DNA of 16,830 nucleotides from Pseudomonadota bacterium (GCA_021811225.1 JAJZPJ010000038.1:1-16830); one strand, 5' to 3'; positions 7,512 through 14,921 are shown, counted from the first letter of the stretch. Numbers and translations: made by a program. The notes: generated from the letters alone by a model not told the origin.

Positions 7512-7964
7512 TCAGTGCGTGACGCGCGTGACGCCTCCGCCAGAGAGCACCCGCACCCGGTCGCCGGGACGGAACTGCTCGTCGGCGGCCTGGGTGATGG
7601 CGCTCATCGTGCCGTTGTCGAAGCGGACGGTGATTTCGAGACCGGGTTTTTTGGCGCTACTCTCTTCGATGGCGTTTCCGGCAATGGCACCGCCGACCGC
7701 GCCGAGGATGCTGCCGACCGCAGAACCGCGGTTGCCGCCGCCGATGTTGCTGCCGGCGATACCGCCGAGTGCGCCGCCCACCAGAGTGCCGGCGCCGGAC
7801 GGGCTGCCTTCCAGGGTCACCGGCCGGACGCTTTCCACCACTCCCATGCGCACGCTCATCTCGCGCTGCACCTGGCCTCGCGAATAGGTGTCGGCGGAAG
7901 GGGTGGTGGCGCAGCCGCCGAGGAGAAATGCCGCACAGGCGGTCAATGCGATCGTCGTTTTCAT
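7512..7964 (-). CDS. Glycine-zipper outer-membrane lipoprotein, SlyB/PcpY-like
   Basis: A 150-residue lipoprotein. The N-terminus is a short signal peptide ending in the lipobox LGGC (15-18), so Cys18 should be lipidated after cleavage by signal peptidase II. Residues 58-102 are a glycine-zipper two-helix segment with repeated GGALGGIAG, SNIGGG and GAVGGAIAG, as in SlyB and related 17-kDa antigens. A small beta domain follows (ITVRFDNGTM ... GDRVRVLSGGG). Such proteins sit in the outer membrane and help its integrity; an exact role is unknown. The start at ATG 7964 is chosen over ATG 7970 because GAGGG (7972-7976) lies 7 nt from the first but only 1 nt from the second. That ribosome site overlaps the stop of the upstream kinase gene, so the two are co-translated. 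Confidence 0.9.
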   Translation of the reverse strand: MKTTIALTACAAFLLGGCATTPSADTYSRGQVQREMSVRMGVVESVRPVTLEGSPSGAGTLVGGALGGIAGSNIGGGNRGSAVGSILGAVGGAIAGNAIEESSAKKPGLEITVRFDNGTMSAITQAADEQFRPGDRVRVLSGGGVTRVTH

Positions 7965-7971
7965 AATCATG

Positions 7972-7976
7972 CCCTC
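7972..7976 (-). promoter_or_regulatory. Ribosome binding site GAGGG that fixes the lipoprotein start
   Basis: On the minus strand GAGGG lies 7 nt before ATG 7964 and 1 nt before ATG 7970, so the former is the better start. It overlaps the kinase stop codon (7975-7977). Confidence 0.6.
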
Positions 7977-8922
7977 ACCAGATTGAATGTCCGAATGCCG
8001 TCAGATAGCGTGCGCCGATCTCGTCTCTCGTCGCCTTGTGATTTTGCCCGCCGCGCCGGCTGATTTTCAACGATCCCATCAAGGACGCCAGCCGCCCGGT
8101 CTGTTCCCAGGGCAGGTCGCGGGCGATGCCGTAGAGCAGTCCGGCGCGGTAGGCGTCGCCGCAGCCGGTCGGATCGATCACCGTTTCCGGAATAACGCTG
8201 GGGATGTCAATGCGTTGACCGCCGGCGTGGATCTCCGAGCCCTTGGCGCCTAGCGTCACGATCAGCGCCTTGACCTCCCGAGCCAGCTCCTCGATGCTCC
8301 TTCCGGTCCGCTCGCACAGCAGCTTCGCCTCGTAATCATTGACCGTGCAATAGTCGGCGAGTTGCAGAAAGCGCAGCAATTCCTCGCCATCGAACATCGG
8401 CAGCCCCTGGCCGGGATCGAACACGAAGGGGATGCCGGCGTCGAACAGTTCCCTGGCGTGCTGGCCCATGCCGTCGCGACCGTCGGGGGCGACGATCCCT
8501 AGGCGCAGTTCGCCGTCCGTTTCCTGGACATCGACGACATGATTGAGATGCGAAAAGTTCATCGCCCCCGGATGGAAGGCGGTGATCTGGTTGTCGTCGA
8601 GATCGGTGGTGATGAAGGCCTGCGCCGTGAAGCTGCCGGGAATCTCGCGCACGTGGCGGGCGGACAGATTGAGGCTCTGCAGGCGCTGCCGATAGGGAGC
8701 GCTGTCCTCCCCGACGGTGGCCATGATCAGCGGTTCGCCGCCGAGCAATTGCAGGTTGTAGGCGATGTTGCCGGCGCAGCCGCCGAACTCGCGCCGCATG
8801 TCGGGCACCAGGAAGGCGACGTTGAGGATGTGGATCTGTTCCGGCAGGATGTGGTTCTTGAAACGGTCATGGAAAACCATGATCGTGTCATAAGCGATGG
8901 AGCCGCAAATCAGTGTCTTCAT
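7975..8922 (-). CDS. PfkB-family kinase, nucleoside/adenosine kinase-like
   Basis: A 315-residue ribokinase-fold sugar or nucleoside kinase. The N-terminal PfkB signature is FGGCAGNIAYNLQLLGG (46-62). The C-terminal one is DPTGCGDAYRAG (250-261), where GCGD forms the anion hole and Asp256 is the catalytic base. VNDYEAKLL (194-202) and VTLGAKGS (222-229) are also typical. The style resembles the proteobacterial and archaeal nucleoside kinases of this family, with adenosine or another nucleoside as the likely phosphate acceptor, but ribose or a sugar cannot be excluded from sequence. It probably heads an operon with the lipoprotein, whose start is 10 nt away, and has its own TATAAT promoter box upstream. 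No clear ribosome site precedes ATG 8922. Confidence 0.9.
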   Translation of the reverse strand: MKTLICGSIAYDTIMVFHDRFKNHILPEQIHILNVAFLVPDMRREFGGCAGNIAYNLQLLGGEPLIMATVGEDSAPYRQRLQSLNLSARHVREIPGSFTAQAFITTDLDDNQITAFHPGAMNFSHLNHVVDVQETDGELRLGIVAPDGRDGMGQHARELFDAGIPFVFDPGQGLPMFDGEELLRFLQLADYCTVNDYEAKLLCERTGRSIEELAREVKALIVTLGAKGSEIHAGGQRIDIPSVIPETVIDPTGCGDAYRAGLLYGIARDLPWEQTGRLASLMGSLKISRRGGQNHKATRDEIGARYLTAFGHSIW

Positions 8923-8928
8923 GGCGCG

Positions 8929-8965
8929 CCGGATGCCGAAAAATGGCGGCGATTATAGCATCCGG
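8929..8965. repeat. Inverted repeat CCGGATGC / GCATCCGG around the kinase promoter
   Basis: Perfect 8-nt arms at 8929-8936 and 8958-8965 are separated by 21 nt that contain the TATAAT box and the probable transcription start. It could be an operator or a weak hairpin. It shares GG (8964-8965) with the neighbouring GC-rich hairpin, so the two structures cannot both form completely. Confidence 0.5.
8952..8957 (-). promoter_or_regulatory. Perfect -10 box (TATAAT) for the PfkB kinase operon
   Basis: The minus strand reads GCTATAATCG, a full sigma70 -10 consensus 29 nt before the kinase ATG. This would give a leader of about 20 nt. The region where a -35 box should lie is occupied by the GC-rich hairpin and has no good TTGACA match, so an activator may be needed. 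Confidence 0.5.
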
Positions 8966-8990
8966 TCCCGCCGCTCCTGGCGGCGGGACC
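8964..8990 (-). terminator. GC-rich hairpin after tpx, without U-tract
   Basis: A perfect 11-bp stem (GGTCCCGCCGC with GCGGCGGGACC) and a 5-nt loop lie 31 nt after the tpx stop. The stem is very stable. No run of T follows on either strand, so it is an atypical terminator or an RNA-stabilising structure. It separates tpx from the kinase promoter. Confidence 0.4.
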
Positions 8991-9021
8991 CATTATTGCG
9001 AGGCTCGCAGAACCGTGGCGA

Positions 9022-9522
9022 TCAGCCCAGCGCGGCGAGGGCAGCGTCGTAATTCGGCTCCTGCTTGATTTCGGGCACCAGCTCGGCATGGATGACCTTG
9101 TCGTTCTCGTCCAGCACCACCACGGCGCGTGCGCTGACGCCCGCCAGCGGGCCGTCGGTGATCTCGACGCCGTAGTTCTTCAGGAATTCGCGGCCGCGCA
9201 TGGTCGATAGCGAAACCACGTTCTTCAGGCCTTCGGTGGTGCAGAAGCGGTTCATTGCGAACGGCAGGTCGGCCGAGATCACCAGCACCACGGTGTTGGG
9301 CAGGCCGCTCGCCCGCTCGTTGAACTTGCGCGCGGAGGTGGCGCAGGTCGGCGTGTCGAGGCTGGGCACGATGTTCAGCACCTTGCGCTTGCCGGCGAAG
9401 TCTTTCAGCGTCTTGTCGGAGAGATCGACGGCGACCAGCGAGAATGACGCTGCGCTTTGCCCCGCTTTGGGGAACTGGCCGTCGAGATGAATGGGCTTGC
9501 CGCCGAGATTCACGGTAGTCAT
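9022..9522 (-). CDS. tpx: Thiol peroxidase (atypical 2-Cys peroxiredoxin)
   Basis: A 166-residue peroxiredoxin of the Tpx group that reduces hydrogen peroxide and alkyl hydroperoxides using thioredoxin. The peroxidatic cysteine is Cys60 in PSLDTPTCATSARKF and the resolving cysteine is Cys94 in RFCTTEGL, each one residue before the E. coli positions (61 and 95). The conserved Thr57 and the N-terminal GNP-like segment (VNLGGKPIHLDGQ) are as in the family. The length is almost the same as E. coli Tpx (168 residues). It is preceded by a good ribosome site, AGGAGC at 9529-9534, 6 nt before the ATG. It lies 66 nt behind the zinc-ribbon gene in the same direction and is followed by a strong hairpin. 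No OxyR-type site is evident. Confidence 0.97.
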   Translation of the reverse strand: MTTVNLGGKPIHLDGQFPKAGQSAASFSLVAVDLSDKTLKDFAGKRKVLNIVPSLDTPTCATSARKFNERASGLPNTVVLVISADLPFAMNRFCTTEGLKNVVSLSTMRGREFLKNYGVEITDGPLAGVSARAVVVLDENDKVIHAELVPEIKQEPNYDAALAALG

Positions 9523-9564
9523 GGTCTAGCTCCTGTGAGGGGATGGGAACGACAGGATACCTCA

Positions 9565-9587
9565 GCGCTTGCCCAGCGGCTAAGCGC
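9565..9587 (-). terminator. Hairpin just after the zinc-ribbon gene
   Basis: On the minus strand GCGCTT and AAGCGC pair around a GCC/GGC inner stem with one bulged A and a 4-nt loop. It begins 1 nt after the stop codon at 9589-9591. No T-tract follows, so termination strength is doubtful. It could also protect the upstream mRNA end or act on tpx. Confidence 0.3.
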
Positions 9588-9588
9588 C

Positions 9589-10368
9589 CTATGGGTAGAA
9601 AAGATAAATCCGGTAGCCGGCCGAGCCCTGGACGCCGACCTGGAGCGTGAGGTTCAGAGTGCGTTCGCCATTGGCGGCAAATCCGGCGGCGATATCCGTG
9701 CCCTTGGGCAGGTACTCGTCCGGCGCCAGGATCTTGCGGATCAGCGGCTGATTGCCGATGTCGGTGAGGGTCAGTTCGAGATCGGGGTAAGTTTGGGCGA
9801 AGGGCGCGCGGTTCCTCAGCGTCGCGCCCAGGAGGATCGTTCCGTTCGGACCGGGGCGCATGTCCGAAGCCTCGATCCCGAGGAAGTCCGCCTTGGCCGG
9901 CAGCGCCAGCTTGCAGCCGAGAAGCTGGCAGGCCTGCCGCAACGCCGGTTTGGTCTCCGGAAACAGTATGGAAAGCTCGGTGCGGAACTGTAGCGTCGCC
10001 TGCAGCAGCAGTAGCAGCAGGGCGGCGAGGGCAGCGGCCGCCCAGAGCCAGGCGTGGCCACGATCTTCCCTTGCAGCTTCCGCCTCCGGCAGCGGCCAGA
10101 CCGCGCTGGGCTCGATCGATTCCTTGTCGGCGCCTGATTCGGCCGCCCCGAACGCTTCCGCCACCGGGGAGTCAAGGTCCGCTGCCGGCAAAGCGTCGGG
10201 CCGGGTATCGGGCGTAGCGGCAGCGGGCGGTTCCTGATCGAGCAGCGCGGCGAGCGCGTCGAAGCTCTGCCGGCATTGGCCGCAACGCACCTGACCTTGC
10301 CTCGCCTTGAGCTGGGCGGCTGTGACGCGGAAGGCCGTGCCGCAGGCGGGGCAGCGCGTCAGCATCAC
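9589..10368 (-). CDS. Zinc-ribbon and DUF3426 single-pass membrane protein
   Basis: A 259-residue protein with three parts. Residues 1-40 are an MJ0042-type zinc ribbon with two CXXC pairs, Cys6/Cys9 (RCPACGTAFRV) and Cys29/Cys32 (RCGQCRQSF). An acidic, proline- and alanine-rich linker follows. After one membrane helix near 110-130 (WLWAAAALAALLLLLLQ) comes a C-terminal domain of the DUF3426 type (SILFPETKPALRQACQLLGC, then a beta-rich region). The topology would put the ribbon in the cytoplasm and DUF3426 in the periplasm. The function is unknown. It follows prmA in many betaproteobacteria and here overlaps it. GTG 10368 forms a GTGA overlap with the prmA stop and lies 9 nt after GGAGG; ATG 10365 is the alternative start, giving a protein one residue shorter. 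Confidence 0.9.
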   Translation of the reverse strand: MMLTRCPACGTAFRVTAAQLKARQGQVRCGQCRQSFDALAALLDQEPPAAATPDTRPDALPAADLDSPVAEAFGAAESGADKESIEPSAVWPLPEAEAAREDRGHAWLWAAAALAALLLLLLQATLQFRTELSILFPETKPALRQACQLLGCKLALPAKADFLGIEASDMRPGPNGTILLGATLRNRAPFAQTYPDLELTLTDIGNQPLIRKILAPDEYLPKGTDIAAGFAANGERTLNLTLQVGVQGSAGYRIYLFYP

Positions 10369-11270
10369 GCTGGCCTACCTCCCTTCCCCCTTCCGCCCTC
10401 CAGCCTTACCCAGCCGTCCAGGCTGGCGCCGATCCATAGATCGATGAAGGGAGCGTAGGCGGCGATCACCTGTTCGGCCTGAGATGCCAGGATGCCGGAG
10501 AGGGCGATGCGCCCGCTTCGCGCCAGCCGCGCGGAGAGCAGTGGCGCCAGCACGCACAGCGGATTGGTCAGGATGTTGGCGACGACGAGGTCGAAGGTCT
10601 CGGCGAGCGGCATTCGCGAGTGGCGCAGTTCCAAGGCGACGCCGTTGTTCGCGGCATTGTCCCGGGCCGCGACGAGCGCGGTGTCGTCGATATCTACGCC
10701 GAGCACCGCGCCGGCGCCGAGTTTAGCCGCGGCGATGGCCAGAATGCCAGAGCCGCAGCCGTAGTCGAGCGCTCTCTCGCCGCCGGAAATCTCGGCGCAC
10801 AGCCATTCGAGGCACAACTTCGTGGTCGGGTGAGAGCCGGTGCCGAAGGCCATGCCCGGATCCAGGATCAGATTGATCGCGGCCGGGTCGGGCACCTTGT
10901 GCCAGGTAGGCACGATCCAGAGGCGTTCATTGATGCGGATCGGCTCGAACTGGGCCTGGGTGAGCTGCACCCAGTTCTGGTCGGCGATTTCCTCGATGTC
11001 TATCTCAGGCAACTCGGAGAGGCCTGCGATTTTGCAGGCGGCGGCGATGCGGCCGATCAGGTCGGCGGTCGGGGAAAACAGGGCCGTCACCCGGCTCGTT
11101 TGCCACAGAGGTATGTCGGGGCTCCCCGGTTCACCGAATTGCGGCGTTTCGGCCGGGGTTCCGGCCAGGGCATCCTCGATGCCGAGCGACAGGGCGCCTT
11201 GCTCCAACAGCGCCTCGGACAGGGCGTCGACGTGGGCGGCGTCGGTGCACAGCCTGACGTTGAGCCACAT
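10365..11270 (-). CDS. prmA: Ribosomal protein L11 methyltransferase
   Basis: A 301-residue SAM-dependent methyltransferase that trimethylates ribosomal protein L11. The N-terminal substrate-recognition domain (MWLNVRLCTDAAHVDALSEA) is followed by the linker region QNWVQLTQAQFEPIRI. The catalytic domain carries DPGMAFGTGSHPTT (137-150), the SAM-binding motif ALDYGCGSGILAIAAAKLGA (167-186), GVDIDD with the acidic residue for the ribose, and the catalytic-site motif NILTNPL (232-238), written NILxxPL in the family. The length is near the E. coli value of 293. The last residues (GGRGKGGRPA) are a short species-specific tail. It lies 32 nt after accC and overlaps the zinc-ribbon gene, in line with one operon. 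The ribosome site is weak. Confidence 0.97.
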   Translation of the reverse strand: MWLNVRLCTDAAHVDALSEALLEQGALSLGIEDALAGTPAETPQFGEPGSPDIPLWQTSRVTALFSPTADLIGRIAAACKIAGLSELPEIDIEEIADQNWVQLTQAQFEPIRINERLWIVPTWHKVPDPAAINLILDPGMAFGTGSHPTTKLCLEWLCAEISGGERALDYGCGSGILAIAAAKLGAGAVLGVDIDDTALVAARDNAANNGVALELRHSRMPLAETFDLVVANILTNPLCVLAPLLSARLARSGRIALSGILASQAEQVIAAYAPFIDLWIGASLDGWVRLEGGRGKGGRPA

Positions 11271-11302
11271 GGACTAAGGGCGGGAGCCCGGGCGGGATGG
11301 CT

Positions 11303-12670
11303 TCATGGCTTGCCTTTGGTCGCCTCTTCCTTTGCGGCGAGCTTCTCCTCGAGATAGTGGATGCTGGTGCCGCCCTTGACGAAACGGGCATCGTGCATCA
11401 ATTCCTGGTGCAGCGGAATGTTGGTCTTGATGCCCTCCACGGCCATCTCGGACAAGGCGATGCGCATGCGCCGGATCGCCTGTTCCCGGCAGTCGCCGGC
11501 GGCGACCAGCTTGCCGATCAGGGAGTCGTAGTACGGCGGCACCGTGTAGCCTTGATAGATGTGCGAGTCGATGCGGATGCCGGGGCCGCCGGGTGCGTGA
11601 TAGGTGCTGATCCTGCCGGGCGAAGGGGTGAACTTGAACGGATCCTCGGCATTGATCCGGCACTCGATGGCATGGCCCTTCAACACCACGTCGCGCTGGC
11701 GTAGCCACAGTTTTTCGCCGTCGGCGATGCGGATCTGGGCCTGGACGATGTCGATGCCGGTGACCAGTTCGGTGACCGGATGTTCCACCTGCACCCGGGT
11801 GTTCATCTCGATGAAGTAGAACTCGCCGTCCTCGAAGAGAAACTCGAAGGTGCCGGCGCCGCGATAGCCGATCTTGCGGCAGGCTTCGGCGCAGCGCTCG
11901 CCGACCTTGTTGATCAGGCGCCGGTTGATATCCGGCGCCGGCGCCTCTTCGATCACCTTTTGGTGACGGCGCTGCATCGAGCAGTCGCGCTCGCCCAGAT
12001 AGACGGCGTTGCTGAAGCTGTCGGCGAGCACCTGGATCTCGATGTGACGGGGATTTTCCAGGAATTTCTCGAGATAGACCGTGGCGTTGCCGAAAGCCGC
12101 ACCGGCCTCGGCGCGGGTGGTGGTGACGGCGTTGAGCAGGGCCGCTTCGGTGTGCACCACGCGCATACCCCGGCCGCCGCCGCCGCCGGCCGCCTTGATG
12201 ATGACCGGATAGCCGACGGCGCGGGCGAGCTTGACGATCTCCTTGGGGTCCTCGGGCAGCGCGCCCTCGGAACCCGGAACGCAGGGCACGCCGGCTTCCT
12301 TCATGGAGTTCTTGGCGTTGACCTTGTCGCCCATCAGGCGGATGGTCTCGGGGCGCGGACCGATGAAGATGAAACCGGACTTTTCGACGCGTTCGGCAAA
12401 ATCGGCATTTTCCGAGAGGAAGCCGTAACCGGGGTGGATGGCTTCGGCGTCGGTCACCTCGGCCGCCGAGATGATCGACGGAATGTTGAGGTAGCTGGCG
12501 GCGGAGGGCGGCGGACCGATGCACACCGACTCGTCGGCGAGCTTGACGTACTTCGCTTCGGTGTCGGCGGTCGAGTGCACGACCACGGTCTTGATGCCCA
12601 ACTCGCGACAGGCCCGCTGGATGCGGAGAGCGATCTCTCCCCGGTTGGCGATCAGAATTTTCTCAAACAT
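11303..12670 (-). CDS. accC: Acetyl-CoA carboxylase, biotin carboxylase subunit
   Basis: A 455-residue ATP-grasp enzyme that carboxylates the biotin on AccB with bicarbonate and ATP, the first half of the malonyl-CoA step of fatty acid synthesis. It begins FEKILIANRGEIALRI and has HPGYGFLSEN (79-88), the glycine-rich ATP loop KAAGGGGGRGM (159-169), ERDCSMQRRHQKVIEEAP and EMNTRVQVEHPVTE. The catalytic and ATP ligands fall at the positions I know from the E. coli enzyme: Lys116, Lys159, His236, Lys238, Glu276, Glu288, Asn290 and Arg292. It lies 39 nt behind accB. The ribosome site is weak, with only a distant GGG before ATG 12670. This could lower AccC relative to AccB, as the complex needs an excess of the carrier. 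Confidence 0.98.
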   Translation of the reverse strand: MFEKILIANRGEIALRIQRACRELGIKTVVVHSTADTEAKYVKLADESVCIGPPPSAASYLNIPSIISAAEVTDAEAIHPGYGFLSENADFAERVEKSGFIFIGPRPETIRLMGDKVNAKNSMKEAGVPCVPGSEGALPEDPKEIVKLARAVGYPVIIKAAGGGGGRGMRVVHTEAALLNAVTTTRAEAGAAFGNATVYLEKFLENPRHIEIQVLADSFSNAVYLGERDCSMQRRHQKVIEEAPAPDINRRLINKVGERCAEACRKIGYRGAGTFEFLFEDGEFYFIEMNTRVQVEHPVTELVTGIDIVQAQIRIADGEKLWLRQRDVVLKGHAIECRINAEDPFKFTPSPGRISTYHAPGGPGIRIDSHIYQGYTVPPYYDSLIGKLVAAGDCREQAIRRMRIALSEMAVEGIKTNIPLHQELMHDARFVKGGTSIHYLEEKLAAKEEATKGKP

Positions 12671-12709
12671 ATTTTTGAATACCCGTGACGCCTGGGGTCG
12701 CGGCCGGCT

Positions 12710-13165
<456 letters not shown>

Positions 13166-13214
13166 GTTGTGCTCCCTGCAAGTCGGCGCGCGGGACGGGC
13201 CCGGCGTTTGTGGA

Positions 13215-13715
13215 TCAGGATGGGCGGCTCTTCGCCAGCGCGGTGAGTGCGGCTTCGAGCGCCAGTTCGTAACCTTGGGCGCCCAGTCCGCAGATGACGC
13301 CGACGGCGACATCGGAAAAATACGAATGTTGGCGGAAGCTCTCCCTGGCGTGAATGTTCGACAGGTGGACCTCGATGAAGGGAATTTTCACTGCCAGCAA
13401 CGCGTCGCGCAGGGCCACGCTGGTGTGCGTGTACCCGGCCGGATTGATGATGATGAAGCGGACGTCCTCGCTCGCCGCCGACTGGATCCGATCGATCAGT
13501 TCGCCCTCGCTGTTGCTCTGGAAGCTCTCGATCCGGATGCCCTCGGCGCGGGCGCGCGCTTCCATCGCCAGATGGATGTCGGCCAGCGTCGTTCGACCAT
13601 AAATTCCCGGTTCGCGGTTGCCGAGCAGGTTCAGGTTCGGGCCGTGCAATGCCAGAATGCGGGGCGGTCCGGCCTCGGTCCGGCTGTCATTTTGAGAGCG
13701 AGTTTGCTTCACCAT
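13215..13715 (-). CDS. aroQ: Type II 3-dehydroquinate dehydratase
   Basis: A 166-residue shikimate-pathway enzyme that converts 3-dehydroquinate to 3-dehydroshikimate. It forms dodecamers in characterised cases. The motifs are LHGPNLNLLGNREPGIYG (23-40), holding catalytic Arg34 and Tyr39, INPAGYTHTSVALRDAL (90-106), and IEVHLSNIHARESFRQHS (114-131), with catalytic His117. The core is of normal length, but there is an N-terminal extension of about 17 polar residues. No later ATG, GTG or TTG lies before the core, apart from GTG at codon 2, so the extension seems real. No good ribosome site is visible. A palindrome ends 2 nt before the ATG. It probably heads the aroQ-accB-accC-prmA run, 55 nt after the tlpA stop. 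Confidence 0.97.
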   Translation of the reverse strand: MVKQTRSQNDSRTEAGPPRILALHGPNLNLLGNREPGIYGRTTLADIHLAMEARARAEGIRIESFQSNSEGELIDRIQSAASEDVRFIIINPAGYTHTSVALRDALLAVKIPFIEVHLSNIHARESFRQHSYFSDVAVGVICGLGAQGYELALEAALTALAKSRPS

Positions 13716-13717
13716 GT

Positions 13718-13731
13718 CGGCAAGTTTGCCG
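13718..13731. repeat. Palindrome CGGCAA-GT-TTGCCG before aroQ
   Basis: Two perfect 6-nt arms around a 2-nt centre, ending 2 nt upstream of the aroQ start codon. The loop is too short for a good RNA hairpin unless the inner pairs open, so a protein-binding site or a start-region structure that limits translation are both possible. Confidence 0.35.
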
Positions 13732-13770
13732 TAAATGGCGGCATCTTGTCCAGTGACACCCCAGCCGCGC

Positions 13771-14301
13771 TCATTTCGTCAGGGCAAACAAGGTCTTCTT
13801 CAGATCGGACTCCGGCCACAGGCCTAGCCGGGTCTGTAGCAGCTTGCCGTTGCGATCGAGAATGATGGTGTAAGGCAATCCGCCTTCACGGTCGCCGAGC
13901 AAGTTGGTCAGCCCCATCAGTTCCGTGCCTCCGACCAGAAGCGGGTAAGCGACCGGCAGATCGTGCGAGAATTGTCGAATTTTATCCGCCGAATCAATGC
14001 CGATACCGACAAATTGTACATTTTTCACGGAAAATTTACCTTGCAGCCGGGAGAATCCAGGCATTTCCTCCCGACAAGGCGGACACCAGGTTGCCCAGAA
14101 ATTCACCACCAGCAGTTTCCCCCGCCATTGCCGCATCGATTGGCTGGCGCCGTTGGCGTCCGGCAGGGTCAGGGCCAGGAGTTCCCTGGCGCCGGCCGGA
14201 TTTGCGGGCAAGACCTGCTGCAGGTGGCTGACCAAATAACCGGCGCCGGCTGCCGCCAAGGCCACCGCAGCGATCAGAAGATTGCGGGCAAGACGGTTCA
14301 T
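13771..14301 (-). CDS. TlpA/ResA-like membrane-anchored thiol-disulfide protein
   Basis: A 176-residue thioredoxin-fold protein of the TlpA/ResA/CcmG type. Residues 7-24 are an uncleaved-looking hydrophobic helix that would anchor it in the inner membrane with the domain in the periplasm. The redox motif is WCPPC (72-76) in VVNFWATWCPPCREEMP, and the cis-proline loop is GGLPYT (140-145). Such proteins reduce disulfides, for instance in cytochrome c or oxidase subunit II maturation. With an oxidase gene about 2.3 kb away that role is possible but unproven, because no cytochrome-maturation genes adjoin. Its ATG overlaps the stop of the preceding gene (ATGA), and GGAG lies 5 nt before the start inside that gene, so the two are translationally coupled. 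TGA stop was not checked beyond the frame end at 13771. Confidence 0.93.
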   Translation of the reverse strand: MNRLARNLLIAAVALAAAGAGYLVSHLQQVLPANPAGARELLALTLPDANGASQSMRQWRGKLLVVNFWATWCPPCREEMPGFSRLQGKFSVKNVQFVGIGIDSADKIRQFSHDLPVAYPLLVGGTELMGLTNLLGDREGGLPYTIILDRNGKLLQTRLGLWPESDLKKTLFALTK

Positions 14302-14906
14302 GATTGCTCCAGCAAGGCGGCGACCGTTTCGGCGCGGGCCCGAGTTGACACCTGACCGGTATGTGGGTTGCGGCGGTGGCTACGCTCCAGGGTGTGGGGA
14401 TAGATCGACAGCAGCAGCATCGCCTCGCCGTCATCGAGTCGTAACCGGGCCTCGGGAGCATTCTGGCCAGTTCGGTGGATGTCGGCATATTCGAAGCTGA
14501 TGTTGCTATCAAGAAGGAAGATCTCGACATCTTTAGCGCTGTCGGCGAAAAGTTCGATTTCCGCTTCGGCGTAGCGTCCAGCGGTGCCATCTAAGGCGGG
14601 GCCGGTCAGGTAGGGGTGAAATCGGTCGAGCAGACGCATCAGCGACAAGGCGCTGCGCCGAAGAACGGCGAGGCGTTCGCGCAGTTCATCCTCTTGAAAG
14701 ACCGCCTGGTAAGTGCGCAAAGCCTCTTCGATTTCCTGATTGGTCGGCAGTGCCTCGCTGTCCGGGGCCCCCAGATTCTTGGCGGCTTTGCGCTTGGCCA
14801 GACCGTAGTCGGCGATGCCGTCCTCGGCCATCAGTCGGGCGGCCAGGCTGGCAATGTCGCGGCGCATGGCGTCGATTTGCGGCGAATGCTTGAGGCGGCG
14901 AGGCAT
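14298..14906 (-). CDS. Uncharacterised protein with degenerate nucleotidyltransferase-like motif, next to mpl
   Basis: A 202-residue soluble protein that I do not recognise as a named family. The N-terminal half is helical and charged (IDAMRRDIASLAARLMAEDG; KRKAAKNLG; a run rich in Glu, Arg and Leu at 55-95). The middle stretch 99-120 (YLTGPALDGTAGRYAEAEIE) aligns in spacing with the pol-beta superfamily pattern GSxxxGTxxxxSDxD. Here Gly-Pro (102-103) replaces Gly-Ser, GTA (107-109) is kept, and Glu114 and Glu116 stand where the two metal aspartates should be. It may be an inactive or altered nucleotidyltransferase fold; this is inference. Start ATG 14906 is preferred because longer versions run back into the mpl coding region. 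It is coupled to the thioredoxin gene by an ATGA overlap and is divergent from mpl. Confidence 0.8.
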   Translation of the reverse strand: MPRRLKHSPQIDAMRRDIASLAARLMAEDGIADYGLAKRKAAKNLGAPDSEALPTNQEIEEALRTYQAVFQEDELRERLAVLRRSALSLMRLLDRFHPYLTGPALDGTAGRYAEAEIELFADSAKDVEIFLLDSNISFEYADIHRTGQNAPEARLRLDDGEAMLLLSIYPHTLERSHRRNPHTGQVSTRARAETVAALLEQS

Positions 14907-14921
14907 GGCGGCGCTATCGGT

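Noticed and set aside
11274..12524. Open frame of 416 codons overlapping accC on the same strand
   Set aside because: Frame-shifted reading of accC, Arg/His/Gly-rich, while the accC frame has all catalytic residues.
13166..13312. Longer accB starting at 13312
   Set aside because: The 49 extra residues overlap aroQ, are Arg/Pro/Ser-rich, and the start at 13165 has a proper ribosome site and the family N-terminus.
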